DNA from: Roseobacter denitrificans OCh 114
GTDB lineage: Bacteria; Pseudomonadota; Alphaproteobacteria; Rhodobacterales; Rhodobacteraceae
Assembly: GCF_000014045.1 (NCBI RefSeq)
Contig: NC_008209.1
Location: forward strand, 2,007,001 to 2,071,000
Reading direction: 5' to 3'
DNA length: 64,000 nucleotides
Under the pieces are notes generated by a model that worked only from the letters and a program-made list of their open reading frames with translations, did no database searches and was not told the origin of the DNA. The first letter of the stretch is position 1, and every line of letters begins with the position of its first letter. The translations under genes were made by a program, and so were the position numbers. Below are positions 17,835 through 26,078 of the stretch, piece after piece.

Positions 17835-18131
17835 TTACTCCGTTGTCGTCGTGGCGGGTGTTGTCGCGCTTGGTGTCGTTGTGGCTGGTGTCGTGGTCGC
17901 CGGTGTTGTTGTACCACCGCCAACGACGCCCTGAATGTTGCCGCCCGCGGCAAGTGCCGGGTCCTGCGCACCAAGGAACGTGCTGGTCTTGCCGGTCAGT
18001 TCTGTCGCGCCCGTCTGGATCGAGCTATACGCCGCAACAGCCAGACCAACGACAGCAGCCGTCAACACGACCCAGTCGACCGTGACGGCACCGTCTTCGT
18101 CCGTGCGGAATTTATTGAAAGATTTCATCAT
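17835..18131 (-). CDS. flp: Flp family type IVb pilin with Thr/Pro-rich tail
   Basis: A 98-residue pilin precursor, probably the major pilin because it is promoter-proximal and followed by a terminator. The leader ends at Gly14; the mature part starts AVTVDWVVLTAAVVG, again with Asp-Trp at +5/+6. After the shared FLGAQDPALAAGGNIQ block the protein has an extra tail of about 31 residues built from GGG and repeated TTTPA units. GGAGG lies eight bases before the first of two adjacent ATG codons (18131 and 18128). The tail could carry O-linked glycans or modulate surface properties; this is inference. Confidence 0.9.
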   Translation of the reverse strand: MMKSFNKFRTDEDGAVTVDWVVLTAAVVGLAVAAYSSIQTGATELTGKTSTFLGAQDPALAAGGNIQGVVGGGTTTPATTTPATTTPSATTPATTTTE

Positions 18132-18480
18132 GCCTTGTCCCTCCAAAGGATCACTTGATTAAACGTACGCACCTTGTCGATTTCAGTGACCGTTTGCGTA
18201 TCTTGATCGGCCCGACTTGGTATGCGGACATATAGCTGCGTGAATAAGGCATCATTTTGACGCTGATTGTGACTTTTGCGTATCTATTGAGGAAGTGTCG
18301 TGTTCATTTCCAAGGTATTGAATCTAATTTGAAAAACTATCCGGACTCGATCTTGTACCGGCGGATGCTGTTTTGAGCGGGGCAAAATCGCCGTGATCTG
18401 AGCCTCGATTTCTGGTCAGGGGCTGCCTGATCTGAAATACTTCCCCCAAAACAAGACCAAGAATACCGAGAGCAGAGATC
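18132..18480. promoter_or_regulatory. divergent intergenic region between flp and the transglycosylase gene
   Basis: About 350 bp, more AT-rich than its surroundings, between the minus-strand pilin gene and the plus-strand transglycosylase gene. It must hold promoters in both directions. I could not identify convincing -35/-10 pairs, and no TTAA-N7-TTAA site is present. The only feature I can assign is the GGAGG ribosome binding site of flp at 18140-18144. Confidence 0.55.
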
Positions 18481-19308
18481 ATGCGCATTCGTTTCCCACT
18501 GCCATTTTTGGCGGCGTTATTCATGGGCTGTGTTGCAGCGGCTGACACCCCTGCGGCTTTCCCTGACTTCAGTGCCAAGCGCATCGGTGTGCCCAAAGCC
18601 GGTGAAAGACCCCGGATCGTGCAGATTGATCCCGAAGAACAAGCGCGCTTGCTGGCCCGTGTTGCCCAGCCGCCAGCCCTGCGGGACGTGGTCCTTCTGG
18701 AAGATTTGCAAATCGGGGCCTACAGTTGGTTCTGGTCGCGCATTTCCCCGCAACTGCGCGATTCCGGTCCGGGGCGATTGCACGAAGCGATCAGTGTGAT
18801 GGGCCGTGAAGGCAGCATTGCACAGCCGAGATTGCAGCATCTGCAGGAAATCGCGCGTCACAACAGCGCCACAATTCTGCGCGCGACCGTGGGGACGCGT
18901 GTGTCGCCCGCTCTCGTGCTGGCGGTGATTTCGGTGGAATCTGCCGGCAATCCGGGAGCGGTTAGCAAGGCAGGCGCCGCAGGTCTGATGCAGCTGATGC
19001 CCGCCACGGCAGAACGCTTCGGGGTCGAGGATCCATTGTCAGCGCAGCAGAACATCCAAGGCGGCGTGCGCTACCTCGACTGGCTGATGGAGAGGTTTGA
19101 TGGCGACCCGATCATGGTGCTTGCCGGGTATAACGCGGGCGAGGGGGCTGTGGCCAAACATGACGGCGTGCCACCGTTTCCCGAAACGCGCGACTATGTG
19201 CCCAAGGTTCTTGCGGCGTTTCAGGTGGCAAGGGGCTTATGCCTCACCCCGCCCGAACTCGTGTCGGACGGATGTGTTTTTGCCGGGCTGAACGAGCGCG
19301 GCGGATGA
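18481..19308 (+). CDS. exported lytic transglycosylase (Slt/MltE-type)
   Basis: A 275-residue protein with a signal peptide of about 21 residues (cleavage near CVAAA). The C-terminal half is a goose-lysozyme-like SLT domain: the catalytic Glu153 lies in VISVESAGNP, followed by GAAGLMQLMPATAERFGV, NIQGGVRYLDWLMERF and VLAGYNAGEGAV. It cleaves peptidoglycan glycan strands in the periplasm. It is divergent from the flp genes, and such enzymes often open the wall for pilus or secretion machines, so a link with the Tad pilus is plausible but unproven. The N-terminal 110 residues have no domain I recognise. Confidence 0.9.
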   Translation: MRIRFPLPFLAALFMGCVAAADTPAAFPDFSAKRIGVPKAGERPRIVQIDPEEQARLLARVAQPPALRDVVLLEDLQIGAYSWFWSRISPQLRDSGPGRLHEAISVMGREGSIAQPRLQHLQEIARHNSATILRATVGTRVSPALVLAVISVESAGNPGAVSKAGAAGLMQLMPATAERFGVEDPLSAQQNIQGGVRYLDWLMERFDGDPIMVLAGYNAGEGAVAKHDGVPPFPETRDYVPKVLAAFQVARGLCLTPPELVSDGCVFAGLNERGG

Positions 19309-19361
19309 GGTGCCCGAGGTAGCACGTATCGTGCAACGCGACGGCCTGCCTCAAAGCGGTA

Positions 19362-19988
19362 TCAGACGATTGTCGCCTCGGTCGCGGCGCGCAGGTCTTC
19401 TTCGCTGACGCCATCCGCCGTCTCGACGATTTTTAAACCACCCTCGACCACGTCAAGCACGCCGAGATTCGTGATGATCCGATCCACGACATTTTTGCCC
19501 GTCAACGGCAAGGTACATTCGCGCAGCAGCTTGCTGTCGCCGTGTTTCGAGGTGTGATCCATCACCACGACAACGCGCCCGACGCCCGCTACAAGGTCCA
19601 TCGCGCCGCCCATACCCTTGACCAGCTTGCCCGGAATCATCCAGTTCGCCAGATCGCCGTTTTCGGCCACTTCCATTGCCCCGAGGATCGCCATCGCAAT
19701 CTTGCCGCCCCGGATCATGCCGAAGGACTGGGCGCTGTCGAAATAGGCGGTCTGCGGCAGTTCCGTGATGGTCTGTTTGCCCGCGTTGATGAGGTCCGCA
19801 TCCTCGGTACCCTCGATGGGGAAAGGGCCCATGCCCAGCATGCCGTTTTCCGACTGCAGCGTCACTTCGATGCCGTCGGGGATGTAATTGCTGACCAGCG
19901 TCGGGATGCCGATCCCGAGGTTGACATACCAGCCGTCTTCAAGTTCTTGCGCCGCACGCGCCGCCATCTGGTTTCGATCCCAAGGCAT
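19362..19988 (-). CDS. scoB: 3-oxoacid-type CoA-transferase, beta subunit
   Basis: A 208-residue family I CoA-transferase B subunit. Typical marks are [17 protein letters not shown], the catalytic glutamate Glu47 in [11 protein letters not shown], and GGAMDLVAG. With subunit A (21064) it should move CoA from succinyl-CoA to a 3-oxo acid such as acetoacetate; related enzymes use other acids, so the substrate is not certain. AGGA lies six bases before the ATG. The LOV gene ends only 12 bp upstream, so the two subunit genes are separated by a sensor gene within one operon. Confidence 0.93.
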   Translation of the reverse strand: MPWDRNQMAARAAQELEDGWYVNLGIGIPTLVSNYIPDGIEVTLQSENGMLGMGPFPIEGTEDADLINAGKQTITELPQTAYFDSAQSFGMIRGGKIAMAILGAMEVAENGDLANWMIPGKLVKGMGGAMDLVAGVGRVVVVMDHTSKHGDSKLLRECTLPLTGKNVVDRIITNLGVLDVVEGGLKIVETADGVSEEDLRAATEATIV

Positions 19989-20000
19989 AAAAGTCCTATC

Positions 20001-21053
20001 CTATTCGGTGACCGACGCGCCTGCCGGCACATCAATTGTTACAAAGCTGCCCGCAGCCCCACGGCCGAGGTGCAGTGTTCCTTCCAGACCTTCAATCAGG
20101 CCGCAGACGATCCGCCCGCCAACGGTGGCGCTGGAGGGCCATTCCATCGAGCGCGGTATGCCGATCCCATCGTCGGATACAATTAGGCGCAGACCGCCCG
20201 CGCTCAATTGCGACATCCGGATTTCCACAAGACCCGTGTCCATGCGTTCAAACGCATGCTGAAACGCATTGGTCAGCAGTTCCGACACCACAAGACCTAC
20301 ACGCGTCGCCACCTCGATGGAGACCTCAAGCGGTTCGATCTGCATATTCATGCGGATGCCGGGGCGGCCTTCCGTATGGGCAATCGCACTGGCCAGCCGG
20401 GAGACGAAACTGCCCATCTGAACCGCGTCGCGATTTGCGTGCTGATCCGCCAGCTTCATCTCTTCATAAAGGAGTTCCAGCGTCTCGACGCGCCGCTTCA
20501 GGGCCGCGAAATCATCCGGAACCGAGGTTGCTGCCGACTGGTTCCGGATCATCGTAATGATCATGGACAGATCGGATTGAACCCGGTTTTGCACTTCCAT
20601 CAGATGGTCATGCACTTTTTCCGCGTTCGGATCCCGCTCTCCGTTGCGCAACTCTTTCTGAATGCCGATGAAGTATTCGGTCCTGCCCTGTGCGTCCATG
20701 ATCGGCGATACAATCAGCCGGTTCATGAAAGGCGCACCATTGGCTTTGTAGTTCAGAATATCGACCGTCACATTCTGATCGAGTTCGATTGCATGGCGCA
20801 GGACATCCACAGCCGCCTTATCCGTATCTTCACCTTGCAGGAAGCGGCAATTACGCCCCACGATCGCACTATGGGAATAGCCGGTGGTCCGCACGAAAGC
20901 TTCGTTCGCATAGACGATGGGATTGTCGTCGAGGTTCGGGTTGGTCATCACCATCGCCACCTGAGAGCGGGAAAACCCGCCGAAGTCTTTCTCCGATGGT
21001 GTCCCCGCCGCATGCGTCGCATCGCTGCGCGTTTTCGTATTCGTATCTGCCAT
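20001..21053 (-). CDS. LOV-domain photosensor with HisKA_2/HWE-type kinase module lacking the H-box histidine
   Basis: A 350-residue soluble protein. The LOV domain spans about residues 25-137: GRNCRFLQG holds the photoactive Cys69, Asn101 and Asn111 lie at the flavin-binding positions, and GIQ carries Gln132. A linker helix leads to an H-box-like segment EVQNRVQSDLSMI (153-165) where the family has EVxHRVKNxL; the phosphoacceptor His is Asn156. The ATPase domain keeps the N-box (ELLTNAFQHAF, Asn262) and G-box (DDGIGIP). The ATG at 21053 follows the scoA stop by 10 bp, with AAGG upstream. It should sense blue light through FMN; whether it still transfers phosphate is open. Co-transcribed with scoA and scoB. 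Confidence 0.93.
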   Translation of the reverse strand: MADTNTKTRSDATHAAGTPSEKDFGGFSRSQVAMVMTNPNLDDNPIVYANEAFVRTTGYSHSAIVGRNCRFLQGEDTDKAAVDVLRHAIELDQNVTVDILNYKANGAPFMNRLIVSPIMDAQGRTEYFIGIQKELRNGERDPNAEKVHDHLMEVQNRVQSDLSMIITMIRNQSAATSVPDDFAALKRRVETLELLYEEMKLADQHANRDAVQMGSFVSRLASAIAHTEGRPGIRMNMQIEPLEVSIEVATRVGLVVSELLTNAFQHAFERMDTGLVEIRMSQLSAGGLRLIVSDDGIGIPRSMEWPSSATVGGRIVCGLIEGLEGTLHLGRGAAGSFVTIDVPAGASVTE

Positions 21054-21063
21054 ACCCTGCGCC

Positions 21064-21759
21064 TTACGCGGCCCTTGTGGTGCGCTGTTCAATGCGTTTT
21101 TCGTGTTCGCCCTGTATCAGGCGATGCACATAGATGCCGGGCAGGTGGATGCTGTCGGGATCAAGGCTGCCAGTTGGCACGATCTCTTCAACCTCAACCA
21201 CGCAGATTTTTCCGCACATCGCGGCGGGCGGGTTGAAGTTGCGCGCGGTTTTTCTGAACACCAGGTTGCCGGTCGCATCCGCCTTCCACGCTTTTACGAT
21301 GGACAGATCCGCAACAATGCCGCGTTCGAGGATGTAGGTCTCTCCATCGAAATCCTTGTGCTCCTTGCCGTCGGCAATCACCGTGCCGACGCCGGTTTTT
21401 GTGTAAAATCCGGGTATGCCGCAGCCGCCCGCGCGCATCCGTTCGGCCAAAGTCCCTTGCGGGTTGAATTCCAGCTCCAATTCGCCCGACAGGTACTGGC
21501 GCATGAATTCCGCATTCTCGCCGACATAGGAGGAGATCATTTTCTTGACCTGCCGTGTCTGCAGCAAAATGCCGATGCCGAAATCATCAACACCGGCGTT
21601 ATTGGAGGCAAAGGTCAGGTCCTTGGTGCCAGCATCGCGGATCGCAGAGAGCAGCAATTCGGGGATGCCACATAACCCAAAGCCCCCCGCCGCGATGAGC
21701 ATGCCGTCGTGCAAAACTCCCTCAAGCGCCTCAGAGGCCGATCCGTACACTTTATTCAT
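21064..21759 (-). CDS. scoA: 3-oxoacid-type CoA-transferase, alpha subunit
   Basis: A 231-residue family I CoA-transferase A subunit. Recognisable are GMLIAAGGFGLCGIPE (the glycine-rich CoA-binding block near residues 19-34), ASNNAG, and GGCGIPGFYTKTGVGT. It forms the heterodimeric or heterotetrameric enzyme with ScoB for activation of acetoacetate or a similar acid. AAGGAAG lies six bases before the ATG. It is the first gene of the scoA-LOV-scoB unit, and the 155 bases between it and the end of topA presumably hold the promoter, though I see no clear motif there. Confidence 0.93.
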   Translation of the reverse strand: MNKVYGSASEALEGVLHDGMLIAAGGFGLCGIPELLLSAIRDAGTKDLTFASNNAGVDDFGIGILLQTRQVKKMISSYVGENAEFMRQYLSGELELEFNPQGTLAERMRAGGCGIPGFYTKTGVGTVIADGKEHKDFDGETYILERGIVADLSIVKAWKADATGNLVFRKTARNFNPPAAMCGKICVVEVEEIVPTGSLDPDSIHLPGIYVHRLIQGEHEKRIEQRTTRAA

Positions 21760-21914
21760 CGTGCTTCCTTACTTCTACTCTGCGAACCGGAAGCCGATGA
21801 CAAATTTGTGGTGTATTGCCACAGCGCAGGCCGGTGTTGCCCACGTTTTATTTCACGCATGCGCGTAGCACAAGATATTAACACGGCCTGGGGCGCACGC
21901 CGTTCAAACGTCCG

Positions 21915-24551
21915 TTACTCCTTGGCTTTTTTTGCCGGTGCCTTTTTCTTTGCAGCCGTCTTTTTGGGCGCGGCCTTTTTTGTCGCAGTCTTTTTGGCGG
22001 CTGCCTTCTTGGGGGCCGCCTTGCGCCGCTTCTTGCCTTTCGAGGCGGCTTTTTCGTCGATCAGCGCGATGGCGGCTTCCATGGTCAGCTCGGCAGGGTC
22101 GCTGTCCTTGGGCAGGGTGGCGTTTATCTTGTCCCATTTCACGTAGGGTCCGTATTTGCCCTCCATGATCGCGACGGGGCCGCCCTCTTCGGGGTGTTCA
22201 CCAAGGTCACGCAGCGTTTTCGCAGCGCCACCGCGCCTGCCACGGGATGCGACTTTTTCCGCCAGAAGCTGCACCGCGCGGTTCATGCCGACGGTAAAGA
22301 CCTCCTCGATGCTCTCGAGATTGGCATTTGTGCCCCCCCGGTCAGAGGTCGATGGCGCGTGTTTGAGGTAGGGCCCATAGCGACCGATATTGGCCCAGAC
22401 CATGATCCCATCCTCGGGGTGGGGCCCGATTTCGCGTGGCAGTGACAGCAGTTTGAGCGCCTGCGGGAGATCGACATCCTCCGGCGGCCAGTCTTTCGGG
22501 ATGGACTGGCGCGGTGGTTTCTTGTTGTCCTCGGTGACTTCACCGCGCTGCACATAGGGGCCGAAACGTCCCTTGAAGGCATAAATCTTGTCGTCGCCGT
22601 CCTCGCCCAGCAGCTTGCCTTCGGGTGGGATGCCACTGTCATCCTCTTCGCCGGGCGGACCAAAGGCGCGGGTATATCGGCATTCGGGGTAATTCGAGCA
22701 ACCGATGAAAGCACCGCCGGAACGGGCCGTGCGCATGCTCAGTCGCCCCGCGCCGCAGTTTGGACACAGGCGCGGATCGCTTCCGTCTTCATTCGGCGGA
22801 AACAGATGCGGTTCCAGCACCTCGTTGATTTTTTCCAGCACCTCGGTGATGCGCAGATCTGCCGTTTCGGCAATCGCTGCGGAGAAATCGCGCCAGAACC
22901 GCCCCAAAACCTCCTTGTAATCGGCATTTCCTGCGCTGACCGTGTCGAGCTGATCCTCAAGGTCGGCAGTGAAGTCGTATCCGATGTATTTGCGGAAATA
23001 ATTGCTCAGGAAGGCGGTAACGAGACGCCCCTTATCCTCCGGGATCAGGCGGTTCTTGTCCTTTCGAACGTATTCACGGTCCTGAATCGTCGTGACCACG
23101 GAAGCATAGGTGGAGGGGCGACCAATGCCCAATTCTTCCATGCGTTTGACCAGCGTGGCTTCGGTATATCTGGGCGGTGGCTGGGTGAAATGCTGCTCCG
23201 GGGTGACGGTGCGTTTGTCCAGCCGGTCGCCCTGATCAATCTGTGGCAGGCGTTTGTCGTCGTCATCCACCACCGCCACATCGTCGCGGCCTTCTTCGTA
23301 GACGCGCAGGAAACCGTCGAACAACATGACCTGACCGGTCGCCCTGAGGCCAACCTGGCCGTCTTCGCTCGCGATCTCGGCGGTCGTGCGTTCCATCCGG
23401 GCGGCTTCCATCTGGCAGGCGAGGGTACGCTTCCAGATCAGATCATAGAGTTTGCGTTGATCCGCATCCGTGGTCTTGAGGTCCTCGGCCTTGGTCATCA
23501 TGTCCGTGGGGCGGACACATTCATGCGCTTCCTGCGCGTTCTTGGCCTTGTTCTTGTAGATACGCGGTTTTTCGGGCACGTATTTCGACCCGTAGAGCGT
23601 TTTGATCGCATCGCGCGCGGCCGTGACCGCTTCGGGCGCCATGTCGATGCCATCGGTCCGCATGTAGGTAATGTAGCCGGCCTCATAAAGCCGCTGCGCG
23701 GTGCTCATTGTCTGGCGCGCACCCATGCCGAACTTGCGGCTTGCTTCCTGTTGCAGCGTCGATGTCATGAAGGGGGCCGAGGGGTTTCGGTTCGCCGGTT
23801 TTGCCTCAACCGATTTGACGCTCAGATCGCGGCTGGTGATGGCCTGCACGGCCAACTCGGCCTGCGTCTGGTTTTCGATGTCGAAGCGGTCCAGTTTCTT
23901 GCCCGCCAGAACGGTCAGCTTGGCTTCGAACTCCTGACCCCGCGGCGTGGCCAGCAGTGCCTTGACGGACCAGTATTCGCGCGCGCGGAACGCTTCGATT
24001 TCCATCTCGCGCTCAACGATCAGGCGCAGGGTCACCGATTGCACGCGGCCTGCGGACTTTGCGCCGGGCAGCTTGCGCCACAACACGGGGCTGAGGTTGA
24101 ACCCGACCAGATAGTCCAGCGCCCGCCGCGCAAGGTATGCCTCAACCAGCGGCATATCCACCTGACGCGGGTTCTGCATCGCTTCTGTCACGGCCGCCTT
24201 TGTGATCGCGTTAAAGACCACGCGGCTGACGGGGGTATCCTTTTTGATGGATTTGCGTTTTGTCAGCGCTTCCTGAAGGTGCCAACTGATCGCTTCGCCC
24301 TCGCGGTCGGGGTCGGTTGCGAGGATCAGGGCGTTATCCTCCTTCAGTGCATCCGCGATAGCCTTGACGTGTTTGCGGCTGTCATAGCCCACTTCCCAAA
24401 GCATCTCGAAATCCGCATCGGGATTGACCGAGCCGTCTTTCGGGGGCAGATCGCGCACGTGGCCGTAGGAGGCCAGCACCGTATAATCGTCGCCCAGGTA
24501 CGCATTGATTGTCTTGGCTTTCGCAGGGGATTCGACGACAACAACCGGCAT
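21915..24551 (-). CDS. topA: DNA topoisomerase I
   Basis: An 878-residue type IA topoisomerase that relaxes negative supercoils. The Toprim domain opens with PVVVVESPAKAK and contains DPDREGEAISWH; the catalytic tyrosine lies in YITYMRTDG (where many homologs have RTDS). A four-Cys zinc finger appears as CPNCGAGRLSMR...GCSNYPEC near residues 595-625, followed by topoisomerase C-terminal repeats. The last 40 residues are a Lys/Ala/Pro tail (KKAAAKKTATKKAAPKK) resembling histone H1. The ATG at 24551 has AGAGG about 11 bases upstream. dprA is upstream on the same strand, 260 bp away; that spacer holds no gene and no clear hairpin. Confidence 0.97.
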   Translation of the reverse strand: MPVVVVESPAKAKTINAYLGDDYTVLASYGHVRDLPPKDGSVNPDADFEMLWEVGYDSRKHVKAIADALKEDNALILATDPDREGEAISWHLQEALTKRKSIKKDTPVSRVVFNAITKAAVTEAMQNPRQVDMPLVEAYLARRALDYLVGFNLSPVLWRKLPGAKSAGRVQSVTLRLIVEREMEIEAFRAREYWSVKALLATPRGQEFEAKLTVLAGKKLDRFDIENQTQAELAVQAITSRDLSVKSVEAKPANRNPSAPFMTSTLQQEASRKFGMGARQTMSTAQRLYEAGYITYMRTDGIDMAPEAVTAARDAIKTLYGSKYVPEKPRIYKNKAKNAQEAHECVRPTDMMTKAEDLKTTDADQRKLYDLIWKRTLACQMEAARMERTTAEIASEDGQVGLRATGQVMLFDGFLRVYEEGRDDVAVVDDDDKRLPQIDQGDRLDKRTVTPEQHFTQPPPRYTEATLVKRMEELGIGRPSTYASVVTTIQDREYVRKDKNRLIPEDKGRLVTAFLSNYFRKYIGYDFTADLEDQLDTVSAGNADYKEVLGRFWRDFSAAIAETADLRITEVLEKINEVLEPHLFPPNEDGSDPRLCPNCGAGRLSMRTARSGGAFIGCSNYPECRYTRAFGPPGEEDDSGIPPEGKLLGEDGDDKIYAFKGRFGPYVQRGEVTEDNKKPPRQSIPKDWPPEDVDLPQALKLLSLPREIGPHPEDGIMVWANIGRYGPYLKHAPSTSDRGGTNANLESIEEVFTVGMNRAVQLLAEKVASRGRRGGAAKTLRDLGEHPEEGGPVAIMEGKYGPYVKWDKINATLPKDSDPAELTMEAAIALIDEKAASKGKKRRKAAPKKAAAKKTATKKAAPKKTAAKKKAPAKKAKE

Positions 24552-24811
24552 GTACTGAAGCACCTCTGATCAAAAATATCTTGTGTCTATGGCCGTGAGA
24601 CAGGTGGTGCGCAAGTCATTATTTTCAATGGTAAGCTGATTTCAGCGCGGTTTTATCTTGCGGGAGTGAGGCCGCCGGGCAACAGCTTTGGCCCCCGTGA
24701 GGCGGGGTTGAAAAAACCGCACGAAGCGCGCGATTGACCTGCGCTGCCGCCTGTCTCGCGCCGCGCCGGTGGGTGCGGGCGCAAGCGGTGACGCGGTGCC
24801 CTGATAATGGG

Positions 24812-25981
24812 TCAGGCGCGCGACAGCATACCGCCTGCCTCACGCTTAATTTGGCCATCCAACTCCAGATCAAGCAGCGCGGGCGCTGCCTCTGACGCGC
24901 TGACGGCCAAATCGCGAATCAACTGATCCTCGGGCACCGGGGCAGGGCTCAGTTTCGAGAGAATTTGACGGTGCAACGCAGCCGCCTGTTTCAATGTGGT
25001 TTTGATTTTGGTGGGGCGGGCGGTTTCCTTCGGGCGGGCGGTTGCGGATGCGGGCAAGGGCAGTTCAGGGGCGTCTTTGTGCATCGGGCTGAGCGCTTCG
25101 ATCACATCCGCTGCGGAACGGATGAGCGTCGCACCATCCCGGATCAGTTGATTGCACCCCGCCGCACGGGCGTCAAACGGGTTGCCCGGCACGGCCAGAA
25201 CATCCCGCCCCTGATCCAATGCATCGCGCGCGGTGATCAGGCTGCCGGATTTCGCGGCGGCTTCGACCACGACCGTGGCCTGGCTGAGGCCGGCGATGAT
25301 TCGATTGCGGCTGGGAAAATGCCGCGCCATGGGTTGCAGGCCCATGGGCTGTTCGGAGATGCGCAACCCATGCTCGGCCATGGACAGCGCCAGTTCGGTG
25401 TTTTCCGCCGGGTAGATCACGTCGACACCGCCGGCCTGTACCGCGATCGTGCCGGTCTCCAGTGCTGCGTTGTGGGCTGCCGCATCAACTCCGCGCGCAA
25501 GACCGGATACGACCGTGTAGCCCGCAGCGCCAAGGTCCCGCGCCAGCGCGCGCGCCATACGCGTGCCCAGCGACGACGCGTTGCGCGCTCCAACGAGGGA
25601 CACCATCGGTTTTTTCAATAATTCAACGTCGCCGATCACCCATAAAAAGGGCGGCGCATCCTCAAGCTCGTTCAAAAGGTCAGGGTAGGCGTCGGTGCCT
25701 TGCATCACGAGGCGCGCCTGCGCGGCATGCGCCTTGTTCAGTTCCGCCTGCACGACCGCTTCGGGGCAAATCTCATATTTCTCTACGCCGGCGGCACGCG
25801 CTACCTCAGGTAGCGCGGCCAGCGCGTTCTGCGCAGTGCCGTGTTCAGTCAGCAGTCGTTTATACGTCGTTATGCCAACCCGGCGGGATCGCAACAGACG
25901 GAGCCTGGAAAACTGTTCATCTTCCGAGGTGGGTGGGAGTGGGGGGTGAGTGGAAGAAGGATTGTGGTCCCTGTCAGTCAT
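24812..25981 (-). CDS. dprA: DNA-processing protein DprA
   Basis: A 389-residue protein of the DprA/Smf family, which loads RecA on incoming single-stranded DNA during transformation. The Rossmann-like core is clear: VSLVGARNASSLGTRMA near residue 126, YTVVSGLARGVDAAAH, FPSRNRIIAGLS and GSLITARDALDQGRDVLAVPGNP. The N-terminus contains a SAM-like helical region and the last 65 residues a winged-helix DML1-like domain (PEDQLIRDLAVSASEAAPALLDLEL). GGAG lies seven bases before the ATG. topA downstream on the same strand is a common arrangement in alphaproteobacteria. Confidence 0.95.
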   Translation of the reverse strand: MTDRDHNPSSTHPPLPPTSEDEQFSRLRLLRSRRVGITTYKRLLTEHGTAQNALAALPEVARAAGVEKYEICPEAVVQAELNKAHAAQARLVMQGTDAYPDLLNELEDAPPFLWVIGDVELLKKPMVSLVGARNASSLGTRMARALARDLGAAGYTVVSGLARGVDAAAHNAALETGTIAVQAGGVDVIYPAENTELALSMAEHGLRISEQPMGLQPMARHFPSRNRIIAGLSQATVVVEAAAKSGSLITARDALDQGRDVLAVPGNPFDARAAGCNQLIRDGATLIRSAADVIEALSPMHKDAPELPLPASATARPKETARPTKIKTTLKQAAALHRQILSKLSPAPVPEDQLIRDLAVSASEAAPALLDLELDGQIKREAGGMLSRA

Positions 25982-26078
25982 CCGTGGCTCCGTCCGTTGC
26001 AGAATCAGGTTTAAGCCGACTTGGTTAACAACGGATGAACGAAATGCCTTGTATTCAGCACTAATTTTGTGCGCTGTT

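Noticed and set aside
17838..17925. Short tandem repeat resembling a CRISPR or satellite
   Set aside because: It encodes the in-frame Thr/Pro tail of the pilin; unit size and lack of spacers exclude CRISPR.
19322..19334. Inverted repeat GCACG-TAT-CGTGC between the transglycosylase and scoB genes
   Set aside because: The stem is only five base pairs and no T-run follows on either strand.
22806..24569. Plus-strand open frame of about 590 codons
   Set aside because: It is the shadow of topA, whose catalytic and zinc motifs are unmistakable.
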